64,000 nt of DNA. Origin: Diploptera punctata. Its lineage: Eukaryota; Arthropoda; Insecta; Blattodea; Blaberidae. The stretch covers positions 1,116,001 through 1,180,000 of the forward strand of contig JASPKZ010005710.1 in assembly GCA_030220185.1 (NCBI GenBank), given 5' to 3'. The notes under the pieces are model-generated. The model worked only from the letters and a program-made list of their open reading frames with translations. It was not told the DNA's origin and did not search any database. A program made the translations under genes and the position numbers. This document shows positions 33,306-45,229 of the stretch, in pieces. The stretch's first letter is position 1, and every line of letters starts with the position of its first letter.

Positions 33306-33362
33306 ATTGACTAAAACTCGACAAGTCCGCAACCTATTATACCAGTTTTAATTTTTTTTTTA

Positions 33363-33842
33363 TTTTCGGATGATTCTGGCCAGGATTTTAGAAACAAAAT
33401 ATGAAATTATTGTATTGTCACGGGTCCTCTACACGTATACAAAGTTTCAAGTCGATCCAATGTTTGTAAGTGGGTGAAAATCGCGTTGAAAGATTCCGTT
33501 ACATTGATACAAAAGCACTTTTTTTGATTTCCTGATGATTATGGCCAGGATTTTAGAAAATAAATATGAAATTATTGTATTGTCACGGGTCCTCTAAAAG
33601 TATACAAAGTTTCAAGTCGATCCAATGTTTCTAAGTGGGTGAAAATCGCGTTGAAAAATTCCGTTACATTGATACAAAAACACTTTTTTTGATTTTCTGA
33701 TGATAATGGCCAGGATTTTAGAAAATAAATGTGAAATTATTATATTGTCACGGGTCCTCTACAAGTATACAAAGTTTCAAGTCGATCCAATGATTTTAAG
33801 TGGGTGAAAATCGCGTTGAAAAATTCCGTTACATAGATAGAT
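33363..33842 (+). repeat. Three ~165-bp tandem repeats
   Basis: Each unit contains GGCCAGGATTTTAGAAA, TATTGTCACGGGTCCTCTA and AAGTTTCAAGTCGATCCAATG. One unit only in the second composite copy (44410-44570). Confidence 0.9.
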
Positions 33843-33889
33843 AGATACAGGTCAAGCTAATATAAAGCGTGTAAAAAGAACACACTCAG

Positions 33890-34062
33890 AACTCATACAG
33901 GAATGACTGGATAATTGTTTAAATCCATTAATTGAAATTGAAATAAAAAAACTGTGGGTGGTGGAGAAATTCCGAATACATGTTTGAAAACAAGATAAAA
34001 AAACTGCATTAAGTACAACTATTGGTACTTATGAGTCAAAAACCATGTTGAACAGTGTAATA
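33890..34062 (-). mobile_element. TAA-flanked transposon T, fragment
   Basis: Matches the terminal ~170 bases of the copies at 54664-55213 and 55959-56504, ending CATGTTGAACAGTGTAA. Confidence 0.7.
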
Positions 34063-34589
34063 ATACTATTCTCTCTCGTCATTAAATGCTGGATAATATG
34101 TATATTTCTTGATATCTCCAGCCCGGGCACGGTGTTTAACTTGCACAGAAGTACCCCTGTAGTCGTTACAGTATTACCTGCTCTTTAACCCTTAAATTCG
34201 TAATTGTATCCTTTTGGATACATAAGATGGTTCAGTTAATTTAATATTTTGAATAACTCAGAAGAAAACGAACAAAAATAAACCACTTAAATCTGTGTAT
34301 AATTATATAATATACCTAATAATAACAGTTATACAAGATCCCGTTTTCACTGCGGTTCACCACATTCAAATAACTAAGAGAAGAAATTTGTTTTTTGCCA
34401 ATTTAGGGACCAGTAACTACTGTGCTCTCCTCTTGTTTCAAGGTTCATGTAAACTTTACAAACATCATCATCTTCCAGCGATTAAGTCTGTTGGCTCGTT
34501 TCGGTTTCATGAAAGCTAGAATTGTTAATATTGTTCAGACCATCTTGTGTGTAGGCGTCCAACATTTATCCTCCCGCGCGGTTTATAAT

Positions 34590-34915
34590 TTAGCAATACT
34601 TCCTATATTTAATTATTTGGTCTTTAAGTTTGAAAATATTTAGTTCCTTTCTTATATCTTCATTTCTTTTCTTATCCAGCAGAGTATATCTTGCTATATT
34701 TCTTAAAAATCGCATCTCAGCTGCTTCCAATCTTTGTTCTTGTCTTTCAGTGATTGTCCAACATTCTGATCCATACATCAATACAGGAACAGCCATTACT
34801 TTATAAAATTTAATTTTTGTTTCTTTTCTTGTGTTTTTAAGGGTTCTTTTAATAGTGCCACACATTAGATTAAATTTATTTATTTTGTCATTAATATCTA
34901 TTTATAAACACGTAT
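34590..34915 (-). mobile_element. LINE family A C-terminal fragment
   Basis: The minus strand encodes MCGTIKRTLKNTRKETKIKF, then VPVLMYGSECWT, ERQEQRLEAAEMRFLRNIA and RNEDIRKELNIF: the region after the reverse transcriptase of this LINE family. No 3' tail in place. Confidence 0.8.
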
Positions 34916-34927
34916 CCTAATATTATG

Positions 34928-35370
34928 CAACTATCATAAGTAATGCCACGAGTGATTTCCAAATTCACGACTCACGAAGTGAGGAGTGAATTTATCTAGA
35001 GAATTTGGAAATCAAGAGTGGCATTTGTTAGGACTATTTAACGAATAAAAATTAAGCTGTTTACTCACAAATCATTATTTAACTATAGTTATTTTAAAAT
35101 ATTTATATATTTAATGTAAACCGGCGATGTTTGAAAACAAATGAGAAACGATAGGTACGCTTCTACTGCTTCTTTTGTTTATCACTGCAACCAGATCATA
35201 CTATTTATTGCCAAAGGAACGCAATATTGTAAGGAGGAGCTTTCTTTAATATGGTAATTATAACACTGATAAATATTTGGTGAAACACGACTCTGATTGG
35301 TTGTAAAACAGAAATCATTGAAACGTGAATGGTCATTGACTCCCATTTGGGGCATGAGTTAAATAGTCAC
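34928..35370 (-). repeat. R7 repeat, inverted, internally deleted
   Basis: Minus-strand copy from GACTATTTAACTCATG (35358-35370) to the terminal GGCATTACTTATGA (about 34940), with the middle missing as in copy 4. Confidence 0.85.
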
Positions 35371-35654
35371 AGAAATGCTCTTGCAGCCGGTACAGTATTG
35401 TCTATTAAAAATGTCCAGTTTTTACAATACTTACGTATAAGGAAACTATCAACTATTGTATACCGAAATCTACCTTGAAATTTTCCCCAGAGAAGCGTTG
35501 TGATGTACACTTAGCGACAAAAAGAATGGGCCGACTCTTGATCACGAATATTTCAAGTTCTAACGCGCGATTCACACGAGTAAACTAATAGCACAGTAGA
35601 GCTACAATACGTTTCCCTTCTTCCTTTCAAGAGCATTCTTTCTAAACACAACAA

Positions 35655-35740
35655 GGAAGCGAAAGCTTGGCTCAGTGCTTAGTGGCTTGATTCGTATGCA
35701 AGAGGTTACAGGTTCGATTCCCGGTTAGGTAATTTTTTAA
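35655..35740 (+). repeat. tRNA-like head of a SINE
   Basis: GGCTCAGTGCTTAGTGGC as A box and GGTTCGATTCCCGG as B box, 38 bases apart. No other copy of its flanks was noticed. Confidence 0.45.
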
Positions 35741-35744
35741 TTGT

Positions 35745-35831
35745 TAAAATGCTTTCTATTTTATTCCATATGTCTATTCTTAAAGAAAAAAGTACTAACT
35801 ATTTGGAAGTATTACTATATTTATTATGAAC

Positions 35832-35863
<32 letters not shown>

Positions 35864-36560
35864 TAAACATGTTTGCAGTGTAATAAAACATCTTCCTATG
35901 CCCAAAACTTTTTAAAATTTTTATCTTCTTTTTCTTGGGTACATTTGCTTAACGGGAATTCAATGAAGTGGAAACTAATTTATTTCTGTATCTTTCTGCC
36001 TTATAAACATTTTCTTTCATGAATTGTGTAGAAATATCCTTCCGTTTCCGCGTTGTACAGATTCCGTTTTATGCAAAATAAATAAACGTAAAATTACTAT
36101 TATATTGCCGGAAGCAATAAATTTGTTCACATTGGACAGATTTCCGCATTATTCACGTTCCGGATTAAACAAGTCTTACTGTATTTGTAGTTCATCTCTG
36201 ATATCTTGACTTCTCTTTTGATCTCTTAAAGATACAACTGCAACGGATCTTGTATCTACAATAAATGTAATACGAAGCTGTGTTCAACTTTAAAATCTAA
36301 TAAAACAACTCTCCCAACCCGTGTTATGTCTTTTTTGTCTAGCGTAGGTTATAAGCTAGGTCATATATCGGTTAACTTTTAATATTGTTTGGTCATAAAC
36401 TTGTTTTTAGAAAATGTTATTAAGTACTTAATAACTGTTAATGTTAGCGTTGGGTAGCTGTGAACAGTCATAACTGTTATAAGTATACCTTATAAGTTCG
36501 CCGTACATCGTTTATTTATAATTACAGTATCGGAAATTGTAATTTCGAATACACTAATTT
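35745..36560. other. AT-rich sequence with (TTTA)n
   Basis: TTTA repeats at 35839-35864; otherwise nothing recognised. Confidence 0.4.
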
Positions 36561-36569
36561 CCAAGACTA

Positions 36570-37172
36570 TTTAACTCATGCCCCAAATGGGAGTCAATGA
36601 CGTTTCAATGATTTCTGTTTTACAACCAATCACAGTCGTGTTTCACCAAATATTTATCAATATTAAATTTATCATATTAAAGAAAGCTCCTCCTTTTTTA
36701 ATATTCTGAACAGGTCTGACCGTTATTTTGCAGTGACTGGCTCTGTAAGAAATACGGCTACCAGATTGTATATATAGTGCGTGGATGTCAACATATAGCG
36801 CTTGCAGGAGTTAATATAAAAACATTTGTAGCAATTGATTATATCACAAAAAAAAAGAATACAATATTGCGTTCCTTTGGCAATAAATAGTATGATCTGG
36901 TTGCAGTGATAAACAAAAGAAGCAGATGAAGCACACCAATCGTTTCTCATTTGTTTTTAAACATCGCCGTTTACATTAAATATATAAATATTTTAAAATA
37001 ACTATAGTTAAATAATGATTTGTGAGTAAACAGCTTAATTTTATTCGTTAAATAGTCCTAACAAATGCCACTCTTCATTTCCAAATTCTCTAGATAAATT
37101 AACGACTCACTTCGTGAGTCGTGAATTTATCGATTATTTGGAAAACACTCGTGGCATTACTTATGATAAACA
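36570..37172 (+). repeat. R7 repeat, copy with internal deletion
   Basis: GACTATTTAACTCATG start, TATATATAGTGCG box, deletion at 36850, and the terminal inverted repeat with CTCACTTCGTGAG. Confidence 0.85.
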
Positions 37173-37179
37173 ATTAATT

Positions 37180-37800
37180 AATTTTATAAAATGACCCCAT
37201 TATTAGAAAGAGTGGTTATCATTAAAATTATGCTATAATATTCTCTGAACAGCACTTTCGCCAACTACTGAAGTCATAGACATAATTATATATGTTCATA
37301 AGATCCTCAGCAGAAAAATAATAATTCAAGGTTGGTTGTAATTAGATAAATTTATTATTTTTGTCTTGTCATATATATGGTAAATAAGGCGCGGATTTTT
37401 TATTCGATAGTTGCTTACAGACGCTTTACCATGTAATATATTAATCTACAATATTTGATATCCAGTAGGTTATTGTAAAAAATTAATAATGTGCAATTAT
37501 GATTTAATGAGTTCTTGCAATAAGATCGCAATCGACTATTTCCTTACACGACTGAAGAAAATCAAGAAAATAATCTCAGATTGGTCGGCATTATAGGTGA
37601 TTTATTTATCGTACAGACAACATTTTGTTGAAGATTGTTACTTTCTAAAATTATTTAGGTCACTGAAATGCGCTATATCCCTAAATATTTATAATGCTAA
37701 AATATTGCGTATAAAGTGCACATTTTCTCACTATCCATTGAATGGACTTTCTTCAATTTTTTTTGCGGATATTTAAGAAGTATTTCTGAATAATTTAATA
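37180..37800. other. Unassigned AT-rich sequence
   Basis: Nothing recognised. Confidence 0.35.
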
Positions 37801-37804
37801 CAGA

Positions 37805-37805
37805 G

Positions 37806-37845
<40 letters not shown>

Positions 37846-38345
37846 CTCCAGGGATTAGGCAATTGCCCGTTCCGACTTCATATTGCATCAGCCCAACGTC
37901 TTGTAGGTCTTCCAACATCACGCCTTCCTCTTGCTTGATAATTTCTTGCTAACAATGGATATCTCTCATTACTCATTCCATCCATGTGATCAATCCATTT
38001 CTGTCTGTAATTCGTGACTTTATCCAATAAAGGCTGTACTTTCAATTCTTCTCTTATATCCTCATTTCTTATTCTATCAAGTCTTGTACATCCTTTTACT
38101 TGTCTTAGGAACCGCATCTCTGCCGTCTGGATTCTATCCTTCTGTCTTTTCACTGGAGCCCAAGTTTCACAACCATACAATATTGTGGGAACCGCCATAA
38201 CATTATACATTTTTATCTTGGTTTCTTTTCTAATTTTATTTTTGAATGTTCTCTGTATTGTTCCACACACTGTCTGAAATTTATTTAGGTGGGTTTGGAG
38301 TCTATATCTCTTTCCACATTGTAGCCAACATCACAGCCCAAATAT
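37805..38345 (-). mobile_element. LINE family A 3' end with (GAT)n tail
   Basis: The minus strand encodes MCGTIQRTFKNKIRKETKIK, VPTILYGCETWAPV, RIQTAEMRFLRQVKGC, RIRNEDIREELKVQPLL, ending GRPTRRWADAI in frame with few defects. The 3' end is TGATGATGA repeated about 13 times (37807-37846). The least decayed A copy in the window. Confidence 0.85.
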
Positions 38346-38845
38346 TTGAAACTAGACACATAGATATCTCTTATAATTAATTACTGAATTTTTTTAAAAA
38401 TACGTTGAAAAATGCTGCAACAATAGGCCTGTATGTTTCTACATGTAGAAAAATATTTACGAAAAAAATACATATATAAAAATCCCTGTATAAATAAAAT
38501 ATATATATATATATATAAATTGCAATCAAACAAGTAAAAAGTCAAACATTCACTATAAATATATTAAAAAATGAACTGTATAAGAAATATTTTAACTTTA
38601 TAGACTGTGGATGATCGATCCAAACGTCTTCTACAATACATATAAGATATAACATTAATAGGAAGAGGCACAGACGACCAACGCCTGACATGTTGTAAAA
38701 GTATTAATTCCGAATTACATGTAACATTTACACTTTGTCGGCCACAAAATACACGGAAGATTTCCCAGAATAAGTGATCAGCTCACGGCGGATTAGTTTC
38801 GAGACAGCAGGAACGTTTAAAACGAGGCACATTGGCCTATTATTA

Positions 38846-39180
38846 ATTCATACATTCGTACTAAACAAAGCTAATATATGAGTATGTGACAACATATTTC
38901 GTAAACTTTTTAAATCTAAGTTTATTGACTTAAGTCTTACAAGTGACGAACAACCCGAAAAAACCTCTCCCCCCCAAGAAACTTGGTTCAAACCGGAGGT
39001 CGAACTCGTTGCTTCCGAAGCAACGACTGGCACCGGCGTTCAATAACTCCATAGCAACAAATTCTTCATCATTATCATCATCCTGCCAAGTATTAGTCCT
39101 AGAAGAACTGTTACGGCCCGAGAAAGCGGGTTTCGTGCCATCTTTTCGTAGGTCGACCAAGTGACCGTTTCCCATTTGGA
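38846..39180. other. GC-richer stretch between LINE remnants
   Basis: Open on both strands for about 75 codons (minus: MGNGHLVDLRKDGTKPAFSG...; plus: NNSIATNSSSLSSSCQ). A B-box-like GAGTTCGACCTCC lies on the minus strand. No family recognised; may be a tailed insertion. Confidence 0.25.
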
Positions 39181-39194
39181 CAGTAGTTCATTAT

Positions 39195-40557
39195 TGCCTT
39201 GGGGATCCTGGATCTAGCCATTCTTGAGACATGTTCCTTCCAGTTTAGCTGATATCTGGAGATGTAGTCCAGTATTGGTGACATTAAGTTCTTGAAGGAT
39301 TTCTACATTTTTCTTTCGATCCCATTTGGTGTAGCCAGCTGTTCGGCGCATAAATTTCATCTCACAAGCTGTTAGTCTGCTTTCATCTCTCGTCCTTATA
39401 GTCCACGCTTCACTCCCATAACATAGGACTGGTCGAGCCATTATTTGACAAAGACGAGTACGAGTTGATTTTTGCACTAATGAAGGTTTTAAAACTCTAT
39501 TAATGATTCCCATTGATTTGTTGAATTTCACAATTTTCTCTGGTAAATCCAAATGTTCAACAAAAGAGAGTTTATATCCTAAATAAGTAAACTCATTAAC
39601 TCTCTCTAAAATTTTGTTATTTAAACAAATTTTGCTTGGTATTGGGGATTTTCCACAAAAGGCCATTATTTTAGTTTTATTGGTAGATATTTCCATTGAA
39701 TATTTCTGGGCTATCAAATTTAAATTATGTACTGACCATTGTAAATCATCTTCAGATTTTGCTAGTAAAACAAGATCATCTGCAAACATTATTATATCTA
39801 ATTTTAAATTTCTGTTGATAGTGATACTTCCATGTTTTGTTTCTCTAAAGTCTTTTACAATGACATTCATACATATGTTAAAAAGTAGAGGGGTGAGGCC
39901 ATAACCTTGTCTGACTCCTGAGTTTATTTCTTTCCACTGAGTTATTTTTTCTTTTATTTTTATTGCAATGAGAGTTGACTTATAAATGTTATAAATATTA
40001 TATATGATCTGCTTTGGGATCTGATCTTTCATCAAAATTTCAAATAACAGACTTCTGTTCACTTTATCAAAGGCCTTTTTTAAAGTCAATAAATGCCAAG
40101 TGTGTTTCTATATTAAATTCACGATGTTTGTCAATCACAATTTGCATTGTGAAATATCCATCAGAACATGATCTACCCTTCGGGAAGCTATTTTGTTCTT
40201 CTCCAAGTATATCTTCATAATATTTATATAATTATTCTTAATAATAGTGGAATAAATTTTGTAACCAGAGTTTAATAAGCTGATCCCTCTGTAATTATCA
40301 CAATTGGTCTTATCTCCTTTCTTAAATATTGGAATTACTAATGATTTTAACCAATCTTGAGGTGGATTTTCTCCTTGCCATATGATATTCAAGAAGTTTA
40401 AATATCTTTTGAGAAATAGTTGACTGGAATGTTTAAATAGGTCAGTGGGTATTTCATCTTCACCAGGTGCTTTGTTACTCTTTATATTTTTTAAAGCTAT
40501 TTGAAGTTCTTCTAAGGAAATAAAGTCTCTTTGTAAATTATCTGGATCTAGCAACAA
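39195..40557 (-). pseudogene. LINE reverse transcriptase (longest in window), two blocks
   Basis: The minus strand encodes the palm and fingers of a non-LTR reverse transcriptase: NIKSNKAPGEDEIPTDLFKH, WLKSLVIPIFKKGDKTNCDNYRGISLL, then after a frameshift near 40135 DFKKAFDKVNRSLLF (motif A region), SGVRQGYGLTPLLFNI (motif B), IIMFADDLVLLAKS (motif C with the catalytic Asp pair), MEISTNKTKIMAF, FTYLGYKLS and ARPVLCYGSEAWTI. Endonuclease domain and 5' part are absent; the 3' end has no long tail. It is related to, but distinct from, LINE A. One in-frame GLRQG-type change (QGYGL for QGCPL) sits in motif B. Confidence 0.88.
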
Positions 40558-40659
40558 ATTATATACTATTAACCCTTATATTGTCAATGTATCTTATAGG
40601 ATACATCAATTGATTTAATTTATTTAACACTACCTAATACCCGGCGTGCGCTGCTCCTA

Positions 40660-41475
40660 AATAAATGTTAATGTGTTTTTACCACCAGCCGTGCACTGTT
40701 ATACTTGCCCGGGAATCTGCTTATCCCGATCTTCTTGTCATCAATGAAAGACAAAAATGGTTATTGTGAGTTACCCGTAGAAGATAAACATATACTGTCG
40801 CGGACTTTTTTGTAGAGTTTTTTGAGATGTTGAATTCTGTGTACATTAATTTGGTGTATTTGTTATGGTTTAGGCAGCGTAAGCCATTTAAGCGTCAAAA
40901 TAGGGACTTTATTTCACGTTTTTCAATTCAAAGGGCGATTTTTGGGGGTAAAGGGGTTGAGTATTACAACTCTCTTATAGCCTATGTTCATCCCCGGAAT
41001 CTCCTGAACATTTTTCAAAAAGCCCCATCTCAATCGGTTGAACGGTATGGCAGAGCACGCTTGCCCGGGAATCTACTTATCCCGATCTTCTTGGTATCAA
41101 TGAAGTGACAAAAATGGTTATTGTGAGTTATCCGCAAATGATAAACATATGCTGTCGCGGACTTTTTTGTAGAGTTTTTTGAGGTATTCAATTCTGTGTA
41201 CATTAATTTGGTGTACTTGTTATGGTTTAGGCAGCGTATGCCATTTAAGCGTCAAAATAGGGACTTTATTTCACGTTTTTCAATTCAAAGGGGTAAAGCC
41301 ATTTAAGCGTCGAAATAGGGGCTTTATTTCACGTTTTCACCACAAAGGGTTATTTTTAGAGGCGAAGGGGTTGAATATCACAACTCTCTTATAGCCTATG
41401 TTCATTCCGGAAATCTCCTGAACATTTTGCATAAAAAAACATCAAAATCGGATCAACGGTATGACCGCGCATAGA
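40660..41475 (+). repeat. ~353-bp tandem duplication
   Basis: CCCGGGAATCTRCTTATCCCG and the following 300 bases occur at 40712 and 41064. Ends ATACGAACAAACAAACAAAC, a tail type seen in insect retroelements. Parent element not identified. Confidence 0.75.
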
Positions 41476-41514
41476 ATACGAACAAACAAACAAACATTGA
41501 TTTTTGTATATTAT

Positions 41515-41800
41515 ATTTTTAATAAAACAGAAGAAAACGCAAGAATAGAAATTACTTAAATTTGTGTCGAAAGATCTTAATGATATCATACGAGATTTAA
41601 AGTTATCCAAAAACCAGCCTGAAATGCTTGGTTCCCGGCTAAAAGAGATGGAATCTCTCGGAAACCTTGCGTGATGGAGAAAAACTGATATCATATTTGA
41701 ATTAAGGAGAAAAAATACTGTCAGAATCACATATTTTTCTTTCTGAGACAAAAAAAAAAGTTTATTTTTTGTTACTCAGTGCAATCTGTATGGGTATATA
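41515..41800 (+). mobile_element. Transposon T fragment with coding remnant
   Basis: Stitched frames read DIIRDLKLSKNQPEMLGSRL, the counterpart of the DLNLSK.QAELL.SRL segment of an uncharacterised insect transposon protein (recalled, not searched). The end TTTTTTGTTACTCAGTG matches the T terminus. Confidence 0.6.
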
Positions 41801-42599
41801 TGGGATACGTTCCAAGGTTCCAGAATCAAATAAAATTTATCAAAGTAAAATCAATTAATGAGAGATCTTGAAAAATTTTCATTAATTATTATTATTGTCA
41901 GGCTTAGGCAAGGCCTTAAAGAAGTTAGTAAATGTTTTCTGTTTTGCCGCTTTTAAAATACTTTTTAGTCGCAAATGACTGGCCAACTCGTAAACGGTCA
42001 AGGATTTCTGTTTTTACTTTAAGCGGCAACACTACTTTTTTCCGCTTCGGAACTAATTTTTTCCCCTTTTACTCGACATTATAAATTGTCAACACAACAG
42101 AAGAGACACGTGTTTTTCAATCAAAATTATTGCAACGATGACAAGTTGAAATAATAAAACACCGATTGTGGCGAGGGCTGCATTTATAACAGACATAGCG
42201 GCGCGTGAAATACGACGGGGGTGCCCTGGCTTTTAATAACGAACGACAATTAGGTTTGTTTTAATTTGATATTACTTTGTCCATTTGGTTTGAATCGCTC
42301 TTTGTGCAAAAGTCGCCTTGGCACGTGCTTGCCGCAAAAAAAAAAAAAAAAAAAAGAAAAAGAAAAAAAGTTGCCGATGCGTTAATAAAGGATACTAATC
42401 ATTTTAATATACCGATGTATCCGCGAATCACGCGAATACAGGAACTGTGTCACAATTTTTTAAACCGCGGAATAATGAAAACTCGAGTAAGAACCGCTAA
42501 CAAGGAGCTTTTACTGTATAGCAAATAATGAACTGATTCCTTCGAACTACATATTTGATAACTGTGTTTTTAAATAATGATTTTACTAAGTTGTTTACT

Positions 42600-42910
42600 A
42601 AAAATAAATTAATAACCTATAATGTTGGTTATAATATACAGTTTGATGTCATTTTTTCTCCACTAGGGTTCGTTCTTACAATATTACGATTCTATTTGAC
42701 AATAAATAATATGATCAAGTTGAAGTGGATAAACAAATAAAACATAACCACACATTTCTGATTTGTTTTCAAACATCGCCGTTTACATTAAACATATAAA
42801 TATTTTAAAATAACTATATTTAAATAATGACTTATGATTAAACAGCTTAATTTTATTCGTTAAATAGTTCTAAAAAATTCTCTAGATAAACTCACTCGTG
42901 ACTCATGATA
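42600..42910 (+). repeat. R7 repeat, degraded partial copy
   Basis: Second half only: CAATAAATAATATGATC, TTTCAAACATCGCCGTTTAC, TTTTATTCGTTAAATAG. Fewer matches than other copies. Confidence 0.65.
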
Positions 42911-43220
42911 AAGCTAATGTGTACTAAAGTGAATAAAACAAGAATTTGACGTTTATAGTGCTTTCTAACACAGGTGTTAATAATTGATAAAAATTTTTAA
43001 AAATAAAATAAAATAAAATTAATTAATAATTATTATTACACAACCGGAACCTAAAGACTTCAATGGTGACCCTGAGAAAGATCATTGTTGTCTACCCACA
43101 ATTTAAAGTAAACGGGGAAGCTGATAACATCAATATGGAACTCATCTATAATTGAGACCCTTAGAAGCCAAGGGGTACAATTGACAAATTACTAATTTTG
43201 GAGTCAAATGTAGATTTTAG

Positions 43221-43551
43221 ATTTTTCAAGAAGAAGAAACAATTAGAAACTCAGTTATAAGGGAGAGAGTGAAGATTGAAGACACTAATTTAGATTATAT
43301 TAAAACTCAGCAATTAAGATGGTACGGACATGTCCAGCGAATGGAAGAGGATCGGCTACCAAAATGTGTTTTGGAATGGAAACGCGAGGGAAGACGAGGC
43401 AGAGTAAGACATAACACTTCTTGGAGTCAGGGAATATATTTATATATGGAGGAGAAACATCTACAAACAGGAGATTGCATGGAACGACAAAATTGGCTAT
43501 TAGGAATCGGACGATGTCAAAGACATTAATCAATCGATGATCTATCTATCT
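43221..43551 (+). mobile_element. LINE family C 3' end
   Basis: Encodes TQQLRWYGHVQRMEEDRLPK, CVLEWKREGRRGRVRHN, then frame-altered tail, ending GATCTATCTATCT. Flanked by ATGTAGATTTTAG (43208-43220 and 43552-43564). 5'-truncated. Confidence 0.88.
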
Positions 43552-43707
43552 ATGTAGATTTTAGTAATTAAAGCAAATACTAATTTGAGTGGCCAATGGA
43601 TAAAGTAAAAATCTGTCTAGTGCTGAAATCTAGTGGCTGGAAAAAAAAAAAAAAAACTGTAACACACTCACATATGAAGTGTCTCGACTGTGAATTCCAT
43701 TTATTAA

Positions 43708-44590
43708 TAAATAATAGTTTAAAAAACTAAAACAGCACGCTTTATTAGAAAACCGAACTAAAAATTAAAAATAATTTTAATTTCCAACACGGTTGGGATA
43801 AAATTAAAGTGATCAACAAAAAAGCCATCTCCAACACATCTAGAATAAAACTAGAGTTATCTGCAAAAAAAAAAAAACATCAAAATCGTGGGGTGCTTTT
43901 CATGGTTTTTACGTTTTCTTCTTAGAGACTTTACTTTTACTAATATCTGTTTATTATCAAATACGTTAATTGATATAGAGCACCACACGCTTTTGACGGT
44001 AAAAATATATTTTTTGTAGATGATTCTAGTTTTATTCTAGATGTGTTGGAGATGATTTTTTTTGTTGACCACTTTAATTTTATCCCAAGCGTGTTGGAAA
44101 TTAAAATTATTTTTCATTTTTTAGTTCGGTTTTCTAATAAAACGTGTTGTTTTAGTTTTTTTAAACTATTATTCATTTTTATTTTTAGTTTGGTTTTCTA
44201 AAAACGTAAATAACTTTAAATTCGATACTATTGTAGTATGAGCTAAAAGTAAAATACCCTTCTAAAAATTCCTCCGGGCCGGATTTGAACCAGCGACCTA
44301 TGGATTATTGAAATTATATACCACTACAGTCCACCACTGTACCAACTGAGCTACCACAACGATAGACTAAAAAGTCGGTACGTCAGCAACCTATTATACC
44401 GGTCTTTATATTTTTGATGTCCCTGATGATTCTGGCCAGGATCATAGAAAAAAAATGAAATTATTGTGTTGTCATTGGTCCTTTACAAGTATACAAAGTT
44501 TCAAGTCGATCCAATGTTTTTAAGTGGGTGAAAATCGTGTTGAAAGATTCCGTTACATAGATACAGGTGAAGCTAATATAAAGCGTATAA
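43708..44590. mobile_element. Composite foldback with tRNA-Tyr-like head, copy 2
   Basis: Same order as 32624-33868 with one tandem unit. Inverted arms about 43712-43935 and 43978-44205. Confidence 0.75.
44275..44368 (-). repeat. tRNA-Tyr-like head retaining an intron, copy 2
   Basis: Minus strand: A box TAGCTCAGTTGG, GGACTGTAG (GTA at the anticodon), ~18-base insert TGGTATATAATTTCAATA, then ATCCATAGGTCGCTGG and B box GGTTCAAATCCGGC. The insert lies one base after the anticodon, where nuclear tRNA-Tyr introns lie. The acceptor strands do not pair, so it is not a functional tRNA gene. Confidence 0.75.
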
Positions 44591-44599
44591 AAACTGATC

Positions 44600-45060
44600 A
44601 TTTGTTACATATACCTCTTGGCTACCAAGGGTCTCAATTCAACTTCGTTTGGACCCTATAGCTTGGGGCATCTTCATCAACACCACAAGTATCAGCTTCA
44701 TGATGTCACATAGTTCATTAAGATTTCAATACAGCAGGCGTAGAAAACCTATTCTATGGTTTATCGTGCATTAGTGCATGCTGAATAGCATTACATAGCT
44801 TCATGCAAGAGAAACTGTGTCACAATCGTGCTTTTAGTTCAGTGAGAGTAGATTTGGTAGTGAAAAGCCAACATTGGTAATTTCCATTATCTCTCAATAT
44901 TCAGTTATATTTAGTGACATTTAGCTGCTGGTTAATTTACGCTGACAATATTGGCTCTTTTACCAGTAATCATGAATGTGCATAAAAGCTCTGTTATTTG
45001 TATACTAGCTACTAAAACTGTACAGTGTTCCCAACATTAATACACTTTTCTTAATCCTAA
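44600..45060. other. Unassigned sequence
   Basis: Nothing recognised. Confidence 0.35.
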
Positions 45061-45070
45061 TACTCAATGG

Positions 45071-45222
45071 ATTGAATAGTCGCCCAGAAAAGTTGGTGAC
45101 CATTTTTAACAAATTGATTTTTACATAGAAAAAAGTTGTAATGGCACTTGGGTCCTTTTTCCATGTAAAATCAACTTAGTAAAAAATGAGGGCTACAGCC
45201 TTATTCTGGGCGGCTATTCAAT
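45071..45222. mobile_element. 152-bp MITE
   Basis: Inverted ends ATTGAATAGTCGCCCAGAA / TTCTGGGCGGCTATTCAAT (one mismatch) plus an inner inverted CATAGAAAAAAGTTG/.. pairing. No coding. Confidence 0.8.
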
Positions 45223-45229
45223 TACTGGA

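Larger units (their letters stand above)
32624..33868. mobile_element. Composite foldback with tRNA-Tyr-like head, copy 1
   Basis: Blocks in order: ~210-base inverted arms (32624-32834 and 32906-33115), a link with TTCGATACTATTGTAGTATG, a minus-strand tRNA-Tyr-like head (33215-33305), three ~165-base tandem units, and the end AGCTAATATAAAGCGTG. The same order recurs at 43708-44590, so the whole is one transposable unit or a segmental copy. Confidence 0.75.

Noticed and set aside
37805..37847. CRISPR-like or regulatory array
   Set aside because: A simple (ATC)n run forming the 3' tail of a LINE.
44275..44368. Functional tRNA-Tyr gene with intron
   Set aside because: The acceptor strands do not pair and the copy belongs to a repeated composite element.
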